DNA from: Aphrocallistes beatrix
Lineage: Eukaryota; Porifera; Hexactinellida; Sceptrulophora; Aphrocallistidae
Assembly: GCA_963281255.1 (NCBI GenBank)
Contig: OY725490.1
Coordinates: forward strand, 3,348,001 to 3,412,000
DNA length: 64,000 bases
Reading direction: 5' to 3'
Both the position numbers and the translations under genes were made by a program. Positions 44,872 through 55,904 of this stretch are shown piece after piece. Under the pieces are notes generated by a model that saw only the letters and a program-made list of their open reading frames with translations, was not told the origin of the DNA and searched no databases. Numbering within the stretch: the first letter of the stretch is position 1; the number at the start of each line of letters is the position of its first letter.

Positions 44872-45303
44872 TTCAGCTTTCTATCACCTAAAATGGCTGA
44901 GTTATGGTCGAAAAACTGAAATTTCTAAATATTTTAAAAAAAGGTGATAATGACGTCATAATTCCATGATGAGTTGACGTTTTCGTCTGAGCTCAGAACT
45001 TAGTGGAGCCATAGCCAAAAGACTCGCATGCCAAAAATCAGTTCTGCGCCTGGCAGTTTCTTCAATCAATTCGTTACAGATTTATATATATAAAGTGTAA
45101 CGAATTGATTAAAGAAACTGCCGGGCACAGAAAGCTGATTCTTGGCATGTGGGAGTCTTTTGGCTATGGCTCCACTAAGTTCTGAGCTCAGACGAAAATG
45201 TCAACTCATCATTGAATTATGACGTCATTCTCACCCTTTTTATAATTAGAAATTTCAGTTTCTCGACCATAGCTCAGCCATTTTAAGTGATAGAAGGCTG
45301 AAA
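44872..45303. repeat. Long hairpin, ~205-bp arms with ~14-bp loop
   Basis: The arms (about 44872-45078 and 45092-45303) are near-perfect reverse complements, with 'agccttctatcac' or its complement at the outer ends and 'caatcaattcgttaca' at the loop. The loop is 'gatttatatatata'-like. Single arms of the same family appear at 7395-7490, 8200-8420, 11215-11345 and 43846-43885. Confidence 0.88.
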
Positions 45304-45847
45304 TTTTAATAAAATGCGTATATTAATATATCTCACATATGATGTATCTATCATAAAAAAAATGATGACTCATCACTCTGTGTCGCCATCATTACGCAAC
45401 AAAATTTTAATAATTTACAAATTTGGTGATATATCTTGTGATATCGATTATAACAGTATGACAGACGTATTTAGAGATGTCATCTCCCTTATATTTAATA
45501 AATGTGACCACAGGCGCCCAAAGAGCGCATCCGGCGGACACAGTGTCTGCCAGTCGAACAGCGTAAGTAAGCGAAGCGCACTTGCGTATATTAAAGATAG
45601 ATTTTAGGATTATAACTTCCCATCGCTCGAAAATTATGATTGGTTCGGTTAATCGATGTAGGCTGAAAAAAGTAAATGTCAGCTAAACGAATGAAATATT
45701 CGAATATTCGTTCGTTTAGAAAATATTCTTTTAGCACTACCTAAATCCGTTAAATGTTTTAAGTATTGATAATTGAAATTAAAGCTTCAAATTGAAACAC
45801 TCTGCAAGTGTACTATTTATAATTTTTGATTTCTATTGACCCAAAAC

Positions 45848-46206
45848 CTCTAACATAGGGTTTTTAATCCCGGGATTCATTTTTCAATCCCCGGGATACT
45901 GATCCTCAGGATATCTATGCAACAAGTTAAGAACAAGGCTGAATGATAGCACTTTAGACACACTTGTATTTATTAGGAACAACCTGAAAAAAGAAAAGAA
46001 ATAGAGATGTTAATTCTATATTCATTATTCATTACTCATATTATTTCCGTAATTCATAAATAGTCACGTTATATTAAACTATATACAAATACTAGCATAC
46101 CAATTCTTGAAAATTACTAATCCCGGGATCCCGGGATTCAGAATTTGTCAATCCCGAAATCCCGGGATTGGAATTTCTGACCGGGATTAAAAACCCTACT
46201 CTAACA
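45848..46206. mobile_element. hAT-like MITE with 8-bp target duplication
   Basis: The element at 45856-46198 starts TAGGGTTTTTAATCCCGGGA and ends with its complement (GGGATTAAAAACCCTA). It is flanked by identical CTCTAACA at 45848-45855 and 46199-46206. The 343-bp interior is non-coding, with further CCCGGGATT repeats. Confidence 0.93.
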
Positions 46207-46403
46207 CCACTCCATAAGGTAAGTATTATCGGCGCCAGACATATAAATAGTCCTTTGCCGCTTCGCATCTAGTCATAAAATGAGAACTCATTTTGAAATT
46301 CATACTCTATAATCAAAATAGTCAAGATAATACAAAATCATAAATACAAAAGGACATTTCAAAAATAGAGAATACAGCAAATCAAACAATGATTTTGAGA
46401 AGA

Positions 46404-47923
46404 TTACCTCTCCCTTAAACACTTAAACAATTTTCTCAATTGTACCAGTGTGGGATTCGGGACTAAGACAAAAAAAATCGGCAACCAAATCAAGCGAAAT
46501 ATTAAAGTAGCAATTATAATACTGGATTGAGGATAAAATTCTAAAGATTTCGACTCAAACATCCTACAAGTATCCAGATCTCCATAAGGGTTCTCTCTGT
46601 ACACAGATACTGTCTCATTCAAGGTAGCATTGCTGCCAGTGGAGTTAGAAGGTAGAGTCAGTATGGGACTGTTGACAGTCATGCAGAGAATAAACGTAGC
46701 GACAAACTCGAGTATTCGCGAGGAGTAAAACTTAAAGAAATAGAACTAATACCTTGAAAAAGCATTAGGACCATCAACACAATCCCATATACAATCAATC
46801 TCTTCTCGAGATCTGTTAATTTAAATGAGTGTCCTGTCGTTTCTTCTGATTCTAGAGATGTAATACGCAACTTCGCAACAATCACGATAGTCAATGAAAT
46901 GATAATTCCGGGAACTATGAAAAAAGGCATTTTAAAGAGTATTAAATTAGACCAGCGATTGAAAGCAAAGGTTATATTTACAGAATAAACGACAACATAT
47001 GGCATGTCTGGATTTGAAGCAATCACTATAGCAACAGGGATTATATTGAGACCAAAGCAGATGAGACATTGAATAAAAAAAACAAGTATACGTTTTCTAA
47101 AACTTTTTCTTACTTGAGGGAAAAAAACAATGAAAATGATGTTTATCAGTGAGATTACAATCCAAGATACTGTCACTAGGAATATGTAATGACTCAATGC
47201 CCCAGTCACGAAAGTAACAATCTTCCTAGAACGCACATTACTGATTGAGTAGAACATGTGTGCGAGAAGATAGGATTGTCCATCTTGAGTGGATTGACAG
47301 AAAAAGAAATCTCGAGACATGAGATCAATAGAAGCGCTAATAACTATGAGAAACAAACTACTCATCACTACCATGAACAGAGAAGTACGAGGAAGTTGGA
47401 AATCGTAATGGAAACGAATTTTTTTCCAATCAATGCAGCTTAACAGTAACCAGGCAATCAGTGTAGCTGTACACAGCACAATACTGAAAACGCTCAAAAT
47501 ATTCAAAATCAATCGGACAATTCTGATACTATTATCTCTTGCAGGATTCCAATCACATTCCGGATAGCATATCTCGTCTCCAGGCACATAAACAAAGTTA
47601 TCCACACATTCTACACGCTCTATTGTATAGTTCGAGTAGTTTGAAGTGGCATTAATGGGAGGAAGGAAATTGAATATAGTGTTAGTTGCAGTTAAATTGA
47701 CAGCAGTCTCTGCAAACTGTACTGCAGATACAGTTAAAGGAATTAGCATTGTTATCCATACCATTATAATGCTAATGATACTCAAACCAATACAGAACTT
47801 CTTACCTCCGAACCTTAACTTTGTATTTTTAACAACTGAAAGGATTGTTGTCTGTTTTTCTTTCTTTTTCTCATGTTTATCAAGCATGTCCAGTTCACTG
47901 CTGGTAATTCGATCATTTTTCAT
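46404..47923 (-). pseudogene. Frizzled-like (class F) receptor, copy 1, frameshifted
   Basis: Nearly the same as the intact copy at 49207-50727 along its whole length, on the same strand, inside SMC2 intron 1. Codons 1-400 are open. At about 46709-46725 one base is missing, with neighbouring substitutions ('ctcgagtattcgcgaggag' against 'ctcgaagtatccgctcggag'). The frame is lost at the end of the TM6 loop and stops at 46679. The final 90 codons, with the last helix and LVPNPTLVQLRKLF, stay open in the other frame from 46682 to 46404. It would therefore lose TM7. It could be an assembly error, but the cluster of changes at the break argues for a real lesion. Confidence 0.75.
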
Positions 47924-48267
47924 TGGAAAGTATTTAGCTTTATATACGTAGAGGAATCAAACTAGAACAAATATGAATTCAATTGTGTACTTTAATAGTT
48001 AGAGTCTACAATCAATGTATTTATACTCCGTTTCACTTAGTATGAGCATATCCAAATTGTAATGATCAATATCTCATTACTGGTGTTGAATGGAACCAAT
48101 AATTTTGAGGATTAGGTAAGTTTACAGAATATAATATTTCAACAGATCGACATTTTTCTAAGAATTAATTATTACTCCTTTATGCAGACGTGATAAAATG
48201 GTAATGATATCAAGAGTATTTAAATAAACTTATTTATTGGCATATCACACTGTAATTGAATGTGTGA

Positions 48268-48610
48268 TTCTGTAACAGATACTGTAATTTCGATTTCAAA
48301 TTCATATTCTACACATTCGAATTCCTCAGGTTAGATGTCTTCTATTGATTTATTCATTTCCAAGGTTAAGACTCATCAAACTGTGCCACTTTGTGCCACT
48401 ACCTGTCATCATGTCTAATGGTAATGGGAGTGAAAAGTGGCACAAAGTGACATAGATTGATAATAATTCAACATATAACTGAATATTTCAATAAAGGGTT
48501 TCAAACCTGAGTAATTCGAAAGTGTAGAATATAAATTTCAAATCGAAATTACAGTATCTGTTACAGTTTGATGACATTTCTCTCCATGAATAGACCCACT
48601 TTATAACTAG
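48268..48610. mobile_element. MITE with ~62-bp inverted ends, absent from the sister duplicate
   Basis: 'ctgtaacagatactgtaatt' (48270 on) and its complement near 48547-48566 face each other, and 'ctttgtgccac' is mirrored in the middle. The receptor duplication unit continues to about 48269. The matching place after copy 2 (about 51088) lacks this element. A relative lies at 57065-57395. Confidence 0.75.
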
Positions 48611-48650
48611 TTATGATGGAAAATAGTAAGGATTTCAAATACTATTGTCC

Positions 48651-48970
48651 GGTTAGAGCAAGGGTGCTCAAACTATGGCCCGCGGGCCACATGTGGCCCG
48701 CGAGACCATTCGCTGTGGCACGCAGATAATTCGCTTGTTTTCATTATTCATATATACACGTACAGTAGATTGACGTGCTTCAATCGTCACAGATAATAAT
48801 TGTTTTTTCTAAACACCATACAGAAATAATTATAGATACTCTACAAATGTATAGCTTGAAAATTGATTAAACTAAAGCCAGAGGCAATCTATGATTTGTG
48901 GCCCGTAAGGCAGAGCCTAATTTTTAAAGTGGCCCGTAGATTTAAAAGTTTGAGCACCCCTGGGTTAGAG
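48651..48970. mobile_element. hAT MITE with perfect 8-bp target duplication
   Basis: The element at 48659-48962 begins 'caagggtgctcaaactatgg' and ends with the complement of 'caggggtgctcaaact'. It is flanked by GGTTAGAG at 48651-48658 and 48963-48970. Inside it carries repeated 'ggcccgcgggcc'-like palindromes, as in common vertebrate and invertebrate hAT MITEs. Confidence 0.95.
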
Positions 48971-49206
48971 TATATATTATACAGTGACAGTTTAATAGAT
49001 ATTATGGAACAATTAATTAATTTACGTACAAAGTTAATTGCTCCATAATACCTGCAAGTAACGCTTCGCGTCTAGTCATAAAATGAGAACTCATTTTGAA
49101 ATTCATACTCTATAATCAAAATAGTCAAGATAATACAAAATCATAAATACAAAAGGACATTTCAAAAATAGAGAATACAGCAAATCAAACAAGGATTTTG
49201 AGAAGA

Positions 49207-50727
49207 TTACCTCTCCCTTAAACACCTAAACAATTTTCTCAATTGTGCCAATGTGGGATTCGGGACTAAGACAAAAAAAATCGGCAACCAAATCAAGCGA
49301 AATGTTAAAGTAGTAAATATAATACTGGATTGAGGATAAAATTCAAAAGATTTTGACTCAAACATCCTACAAGTATCCAGATCTCCAAAAGGGTTCTCTC
49401 TGTACACAGATACTGTGTCATTCAAGGTAGCATTGCTGCCAGTGGAGTTAGAAGGTAGAGTCAGTATGGGACTGTTGACAGTCATGCAGAGAATAAACGT
49501 AGCGACAAACTCGAAGTATCCGCTCGGAGTAAAACTTAAAGAAATAGAACTAATACCTTGAAAAAGCATTAGGACCATCAACACAATCCCATATACAATC
49601 AATCTCTTCTCGAGATCTGTTAATTTAAATGAGTGTCCTGTCGTTTCTTCTGATTCTAGAGATGTAATACGCAACTTCGCAACAATCACGATAGTCAATG
49701 AAATGATAATTCCGGGAACTATGAAAAAAGGCATTTCAAAGAGAATTAAATCAGACCAGCGATTGAAAGCAAAGGTTAGATTTACAGAATAAACAACAAC
49801 ATATGGCGTGTCTGGATTTGAAGCAATCACTATAGCAACAGGGATTATATTGAGACCAAAGCAGATGAGACATTGAATAAAAAAAACAAGTATACGTTTT
49901 CTAAAACTTTTTCTTACTTGAGGGAAAAAAACAATGAAAATGATGTTTATCAGTGAGATTACAATCCAAGATACTGTCACTAGGAATATGTAATGACTCA
50001 ATGCCCCAGTCACGAAAGTAATAATCTTCCTAGAACGCACATTACTGATTGAGTAGAACATGTGTGCGAGAAGATAGGATTGCCCATCTTGAGTGGATTG
50101 ACAGAAAAAGAAATCTCGAGACATGAGATCAATAGAAGCGCTAATAACTATGAGAAACAAACTACTCATCACTACCATGAACAGAGAAGTACGAGGAAGT
50201 TGGAAATCGTAATGGAAACGAAATTTCTTCCAATCAATGCAGCTTAACAGTAACCAGGCAATCAGTGTAGCTGTACACAGCACAATACTGAAAACACCCA
50301 AAATACCTAAAAACAATCGAACAATTTTGCTGCTAGTATCGCCTGAGGGATTCCAATCACATGCCGGATAGCACATCTCGTCTCTAGGTTCATAAACAAA
50401 GTTATCCACACATTCTACACGCTCTATTGTATAGTTCGAGTAGTTTGAAGTGGCATTAATGGGAGGAAGGAAATTGAAAATAGTGTTAGTTGCAGTTAAA
50501 TTGACAGCAGTCTCTGCAAACTGTACTGCAGATACAGTTAAAGGAATTAGCATTGTTATCCATACCATTATAATGCTAATGATACTCAAACCAATACAGA
50601 ACTTCTTACCTCCTAACCTTAACTTTGTATTTTTAACAACTGAAAGGATTGCTGTCTGTTTTTCTTTCTTTTTCTCATGTTTATCAAGCATGTCCAGTTC
50701 ACTGCTGGTAATTCGATCAATTTTCAT
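49207..50727 (-). CDS. Frizzled-like (class F) seven-helix receptor, copy 2, no CRD
   Basis: An intact single-exon protein of 506 residues nested in SMC2 intron 1. A basic cytoplasmic N-terminus is followed by one helix (about 43-68). Next comes a 65-residue outside loop with several N-glycosylation sequons and paired cysteines ending CYPACDW, like the Frizzled linker. Seven helices follow. LLSCIDWKKFRFHYDFQLPR after the first of these resembles Frizzled 'D..RFRYPERP', and KLTDLEKRLIVYG before TM6 resembles Frizzled KLEKLMVRIG. The Wnt-binding cysteine-rich domain is absent and there is no KTxxxW motif. I judge it a divergent class F receptor; another seven-helix family cannot be excluded. 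A TATATAAA box sits only 16-23 nt upstream, so translation may start at the internal Met13. Confidence 0.62.
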   Translation of the reverse strand: MKIDRITSSELDMLDKHEKKKEKQTAILSVVKNTKLRLGGKKFCIGLSIISIIMVWITMLIPLTVSAVQFAETAVNLTATNTIFNFLPPINATSNYSNYTIERVECVDNFVYEPRDEMCYPACDWNPSGDTSSKIVRLFLGILGVFSIVLCTATLIAWLLLSCIDWKKFRFHYDFQLPRTSLFMVVMSSLFLIVISASIDLMSRDFFFCQSTQDGQSYLLAHMFYSISNVRSRKIITFVTGALSHYIFLVTVSWIVISLINIIFIVFFPQVRKSFRKRILVFFIQCLICFGLNIIPVAIVIASNPDTPYVVVYSVNLTFAFNRWSDLILFEMPFFIVPGIIISLTIVIVAKLRITSLESEETTGHSFKLTDLEKRLIVYGIVLMVLMLFQGISSISLSFTPSGYFEFVATFILCMTVNSPILTLPSNSTGSNATLNDTVSVYRENPFGDLDTCRMFESKSFEFYPQSSIIFTTLTFRLIWLPIFFVLVPNPTLAQLRKLFRCLRER

Positions 50728-51090
50728 TGGAAAGTATTTAGCTTTATATACGTAGAGGAATCAAACTAGAACAAATATGAATTCAATTGTGTACTTTAAT
50801 AGTTAGAGTCTACAATCAATGTATTTATACTCCGTTTCACTTAGTATGAGCATATCCAAATTGTAATTACCAATCTCTCATCACTGGTGTTGAATGGACA
50901 TAATAACTTTGACGATTAGGTATGATTTTTAAGTTTTACAGAAGATAATATCTCAACAGATAGACATTTTTCTAAGAATTAATTATTACTCAATTAGGCA
51001 GACGTGATAAAATGGTAATGATATCAAGAGTATTTAACTAGAATTATTTATTGGCTAGTCATATCGCACTGTAATTGAATGTGTGATTCA

Positions 51091-52490
51091 AGTTATAGCA
51101 TTAACACGCGAGCTTTGATCGCTTTTTATGCTGTGAATCGAGAAATATTTTTGGTCTAATAAATATTCAAATTGATCCAACTACCTCATAATCAACAAGT
51201 TGCACACTAATAATACTATCTGGTATTGCAAATACATCTGTTAATTAATACCCAAAGCATAGTTGCAAAGTAATCAAGTACCTCTCAGTAACAATTGTGC
51301 TTAAAATGCAAAATAATTATCAAAAAATCTCTAATGTAATAAATATGATTAATACTGACGCAAATATTAGCCGACCACGCAGCGAAAGGGATTAAAAAAA
51401 CTCCCCCCCCGCCCCAGCTAAAAAAGTATCAATGTGAAAAATTAATTAGTTACTAAGAATTAATCTAAGTTGACTAATTCATTAAAAAATGGCAAAGAAT
51501 TATAAATTATTCGAATAATTCATAATTCAAGCATGAATTAGTCAATCATAAGCAAGGTTGACTAATTCACGAATTATTCGAATAATTCATTAATTCATGA
51601 ATTAGTCAACTTAGGAATTAATGTAGAATTTTGAGTAGAAATGTGGAATTTGTATTAATTTGTATTGAATTTCCACCTTTCTGATAAAAAATACAGTTTT
51701 AGTTGTCTCGAAATATACTATATATAAAGAAATTAGAATATATTTTCAAATTTTAGAAGTAATATTCATGAATCTCCGGCGAAAAAACCCCAATAAAATT
51801 AGTGTAAATATGTAGAAAATAAGGTAGATCGGCTAACCAATCTAAGATTTTCTTAACCGTTACCCAAGATTGACGGTGGTTAACCGTTAACTGAATCCAG
51901 CCTTGATTCGGTCAAGGCCCTAATGAAGGTCCGCTTCAATGATTTGGTACTATACACTGATGTCATTTCAGATGAAGAGGAGACACTCATATCTCCAATG
52001 AATTGATCTTTAGTACAATCCATTTTTTCTAGAATTGAGCACTTAACCTTAATGGATGTTTGCTTGTGCTGCGGGGCTGGCGGACATTTTGTGTCCGTCA
52101 GAGGCGTCCTTTGGACGCCTAGGCTGACATTGATTAATTAAAAGGTAGATAACATCTCTAAATATACGCCTGTCTAACTGTCATAATCGATATCACTCGA
52201 AAAATTACCAAATTTTGATTCGTAATGATGATGTCATAACAAAGTGATGTGTCATCATTTTTTATTATACGTAGTTGTATCATATGTGAAGAATATTAAT
52301 ATAAACATTCTATTAAACTTTCAGCCTTCTATCAAAATGGCTGAATTATAGTCGAAATACTAATGTATTTCTAAATAACTGATCCATAATGAGATTTCCT
52401 GCCATTCCTTAGTGTAGAAAACGATATTATAAAAAGTAACATGAGAAGTATTCTTAATTCTGGATAAGTCTTTGTTGAACTCATTGTGTC
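51091..52490. other. SMC2 intron 1 between receptor copy 2 and NHL gene 3
   Basis: It contains a C-run (about 51401), a palindromic element (51468-51613) and an inverted piece of the composite repeat (about 52060-52390) with 'gtccgtcagaggcgtccttt', similar to 45470-45600. No gene. Confidence 0.6.
51468..51613. repeat. Palindromic AATTC-type element, short copy
   Basis: It starts 'ctaagttgactaattcatt' and ends 'gaattagtcaacttag', perfect inverted ends. The inside is repeated 'attattcgaataattcat' palindromes. A longer copy is at 62044-62396 and a partial one at 43890-44050. Confidence 0.85.
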
Positions 52491-52492
52491 CA

Positions 52493-52500
52493 TATAAATA
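52493..52500 (+). promoter_or_regulatory. TATA-like box of NHL gene 3
   Basis: TATAAATA in 'catataaatat', 141 nt before the ATG at 52634. The spacing is longer than in the other two NHL genes, so the leader would be longer. Confidence 0.45.
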
Positions 52501-52633
52501 TCTGACTGCACTAATACTGATGTATGCATAAAGCATTACTGAGTTGACAAAATATAACTATTTATTATACTAATTCACTTCGTAATCCAGGCACCTAAAC
52601 ATTTGACAAAAACATAGTCAGACTAGTAGCAAA

Positions 52634-53842
52634 ATGGCAACCGCTAAGGGAACGAGAGAAAATTTCAACACAATGATTGAGAAATTAAAACGTAGTGTTA
52701 TCGAAACATTTGAAGAGCTATCTCAGACTTTAGAAAAAAGGAAACAAGATCTGTTATCTCGTCTATCAGCAATGAAGTCGGCATATGAAAACAATTGCCA
52801 GTTAGACGAAGCGATCGAACAACTCAGAATTGCTAAAGAGAGTGCAGTCAGTGCTATCAGGAGTAACTTGCTAGGAGAAGATCTAGACTGGGTTAAGGTA
52901 GGATTTGATGATAAAATTCGCTTGAAAGAGAAAATGAAGGTATCTTCTATCAATAACACCAATCACTTGGAATTCCTGTGTCTCTCAGATCAGATTCGTA
53001 GAGGCATAGAAGAGACTGACATAATCGAATTGATACCCGAGTATATAGGCAGAGAGAATCCGATTCTTAAAACGTGTTTAAGAGGCAGTAAGCATGGAGC
53101 GTTCCAGAACGCGCGAGGAGTTGCGATTGATAAATTCACGAATGAAGTCTACATAGCAGACAAAAGCAATCGTCGAATTCAGGTCATGAGCGCAAACGGA
53201 TACTTCTTGAGGTCATTCGGAGAAGATCAATTGGGAGCAGTTCACGGCGTTTGCTTGTCTAAGACAGATGTGTTTGTAACTGATAAGGAGATGAGTTTGC
53301 TTAAATATAATAAGTCAGGGAAATACCTGAAGAAAACAGGCTCACGAGGCATAGCATTAGGTTGCTTTAGCAACATTTCAGGACTGTGCTGTGGAGATGG
53401 ATTTGTTTACGTGTCAGATTATAGTGTGCAGCGGATTCAAGTATTTGATTATGAACTCTTGTTAATCAAAGACATCGCTGGAGGGGAAATACAATACCCA
53501 ATTGACATCAATTTCCATTCTAATGCGATATACATCCTGTCTCAAGATCGCAATGAGATTTATTGCTACAGCAAGGATTGCCAGCGAATAAAGACAATCC
53601 TTCTTACTGGGAAAAATATGCCAATGTCCAAAGCCATATTTTTCGCTATTGATTTTCAAGGTAATTTTATCATCTCTGAAATATCCAACTCAGAAATCCG
53701 AATCTTCTCACCTACCGGAGTTCTCAAGCACACTCTAGGTCGAGGCCATCTCAAATTCCTATCTGGAATAGCACTAGACAACTCTAATGCTATAATTTGT
53801 GTGAACTATGGGATACATAATGACTGTTTTCAGAAATATTAA
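52634..53842 (+). CDS. Coiled-coil/NHL-repeat protein 3, nested in SMC2 intron 1
   Basis: An intact single-exon protein of 402 residues, on the strand opposite SMC2 and inside its intron 1. The N-terminal coiled coil covers about residues 8-75 (FEELSQTLEKRKQDLLSRLS). The propeller starts near 150 with FQNARGVAIDKFTNEVYIAD, then IQVMSANGYFLRSFGE, FVYVSDYSVQRIQVFDY, YPIDINFHSNAIYIL and LSGIALDNSNAIICV. Several blades depart from the NHL consensus more than in proteins 1 and 2. No RING, B-box or filamin repeat. It is the most divergent of the three, so the three genes are old paralogues, not recent copies like the MATE genes. Confidence 0.87.
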   Translation: MATAKGTRENFNTMIEKLKRSVIETFEELSQTLEKRKQDLLSRLSAMKSAYENNCQLDEAIEQLRIAKESAVSAIRSNLLGEDLDWVKVGFDDKIRLKEKMKVSSINNTNHLEFLCLSDQIRRGIEETDIIELIPEYIGRENPILKTCLRGSKHGAFQNARGVAIDKFTNEVYIADKSNRRIQVMSANGYFLRSFGEDQLGAVHGVCLSKTDVFVTDKEMSLLKYNKSGKYLKKTGSRGIALGCFSNISGLCCGDGFVYVSDYSVQRIQVFDYELLLIKDIAGGEIQYPIDINFHSNAIYILSQDRNEIYCYSKDCQRIKTILLTGKNMPMSKAIFFAIDFQGNFIISEISNSEIRIFSPTGVLKHTLGRGHLKFLSGIALDNSNAIICVNYGIHNDCFQKY

Positions 53843-55904
53843 TGAAGATACTCTCAAAGCTTTTTTAGACAGGAAATTATACTTGTTATAGGTTTTATAG
53901 ATTTTTCTTAATACAATAGTATATTTCTGATATAATCTCAATGTAAAGTAAATTTGATAAGTGTACATTAATCCCGATATTGCTTAGGGATCAATTCTAT
54001 TTATAGAATATACCTCACACTTTTTAGTCTGGTGGCTTAAGAACAATTTTTTGGTGAATTGTTAAAAAGTGGATAAAAGCATGGAAATTGGCACGCTTAT
54101 AGTTTCAAGCCTACTGAATAACTTTAGGATGGGAAGCACTCAATACGGTAAGGGGGATCTGGGGGGTTTGCTCCCCCAGAAAATTTTTTGAATCTTAGAC
54201 GCTCAAATATCTATATACAGCTATTGTTGTTACCTAGGGAAAAGAAAATCTCGGACTCTAGTGGAAGAAAAATGTCATTGAGATATATATTTAGACTCAA
54301 TTGACATAATTTGGGGGTTTAGTTGTAACCTAAAAGTGTGTGTGGAGTCCTGCCATACCACAGCTTCCTCCACTGCTCCATTGTCCAGCACCACGGGCCC
54401 CACAAGCTCCAAACCTGGGGGGGGTCGCCCCCCCAGGTACCCCCACTTGGTGCCTATGATAAGCGGCACTTATGTTAGGGAGAATTGAAAAAATTAGAGT
54501 AGTTCGTTGTTAGGGAATTGCAAAATAATATTTCTCTGAATATGGTCAATCTGCCTATCAAAAGACTGGAAATTGGAAGCTGAGTACGAATAAAATAAAA
54601 AGTTGATTTGATTTAGATTGGCTAATATTTATATACAAAACCGGCGATTATTGGCGGGGCCGCAATATTTCCTTAAAGTGAAAATATTTAGTGGTTTCTA
54701 TCTTAAAGTTGTTTAGGCAGCTAGAAAGTATAAATGTGCTAATTTCCATGCCTCTGTGAGATTCTTAAAAGCCCACAGCCTTGAATTATTTTATGATGAC
54801 GTCATCATTTTTAAAGGCCGCCATCTTGCCCGAAATTCAAAATATTGAGTGGTTCCCATCCTCAAGTTATTCAGTAGGCTTGAAAATATAAGCGTGCCAA
54901 TTTTCAAGCTTTTATCCACATTTTAACAATAACGGCTTATCCGGAAATGAGTCAGCAAAATCCATAGTCCGAATCGGGTTAAGATAAACATAACTCAGTG
55001 AGTAATCCCATTGTATTTAGATATACTTTCACACAAACAGAGATAAGTATAGTGCTGGTGTTTCCTCTTTTCTATCCATTATTTTGGGATTTACTAGAAA
55101 AGTTGTTTCAGCTCCAAAATAATGAAATTGGGGATGCGGGCGGGAGGAATTTCATTATCTATCCCATCATTTGATAACATAATTAGATTTGATAATTTGA
55201 TCTATATTAGCATCTACAAACTCCGATGCACTGAAATATTAGCTACTATGTCTACCGTAAACAAGATCAACAATAATCAGTACCCTGAACCCAAAATATA
55301 ATGTATACTGCCGGCAATATAGATGTTGCAGTCCAAATGTGTTTCGACGCCAAACGAATTTGGATTGCAACAATGACACTAATATTTGAAGTTGTTAAAT
55401 ATTGATGCAGACAGTGGAGCTGAAACAGGTTTCCAACCTTAGTGAAGAGATGGATGGAGGGATGAATGCAACGAGAAAAATCACAGAAATTTTGAAAAAT
55501 GGATAGCATATATTTTTGGATAAACTCAACTCCAAAAGTTATGAGTTAGAAAAACAAAGAGTCTTGTAAAATTCACTATATTTATTTAAGTATGTGACTA
55601 CAGTCGAAGTCTCTTTTTTCATGATATCGCCTAAAAAAACGACTTCGACTGTATTTATATTTTTATCATCAAAAATGGAGAGTAACTATTTTTTATAAAC
55701 ACTCTTATAGAAAGTATCGTGCGTCGCATTAGAGAGAATGTCAGCACTCAAAATGTAGTTCAATTTCAACCACAAATGATCCAGGTCGGGCAAGTTATGA
55801 TGCCATAACTGCTCTGGGATAAGATGCCCGGCACAGACCGGTTTAATCCTGGATAAGTTATGGCAATATGACATGGCAGACATTAGATATTGAGTGTCTC
55901 TTAC
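53843..55904. other. SMC2 intron 1, 5' part
   Basis: It holds the second GC-hairpin repeat (54145-54450) and two facing copies of a sequence around 'gtgccaattttcaagctttt' (about 54050-54130 and 54855-54935, inverted). A small hairpin near 55598-55650 has 'gtcgaagtc' and 'gacttcgac'. No gene found. Confidence 0.55.
54145..54450. repeat. Interspersed repeat with two GC hairpins, copy 2
   Basis: Same order as 32190-32530: 'ctggggggtttgctccccca', 'ttgttgttacctaggg', 'cataccacagcttc', then 'cctggggggggtcgcccccc'. It diverges at perhaps one base in ten. Confidence 0.85.

Larger units (their letters stand above)
43286..46380. other. SMC2 intron 1, 3' part: repeats and MITEs only
   Basis: It holds a 'cccaaaatggcttaaac' motif at about 43667 (also at 61808), a partial palindromic AATTC-type element (43890-44050), a short TA microsatellite (44049-44064), a long hairpin (44872-45303), part of the composite repeat (45303-45610) and a hAT-like MITE (45856-46198). 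The open frames at 44366-44738 show no recognisable domain. Confidence 0.6.
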
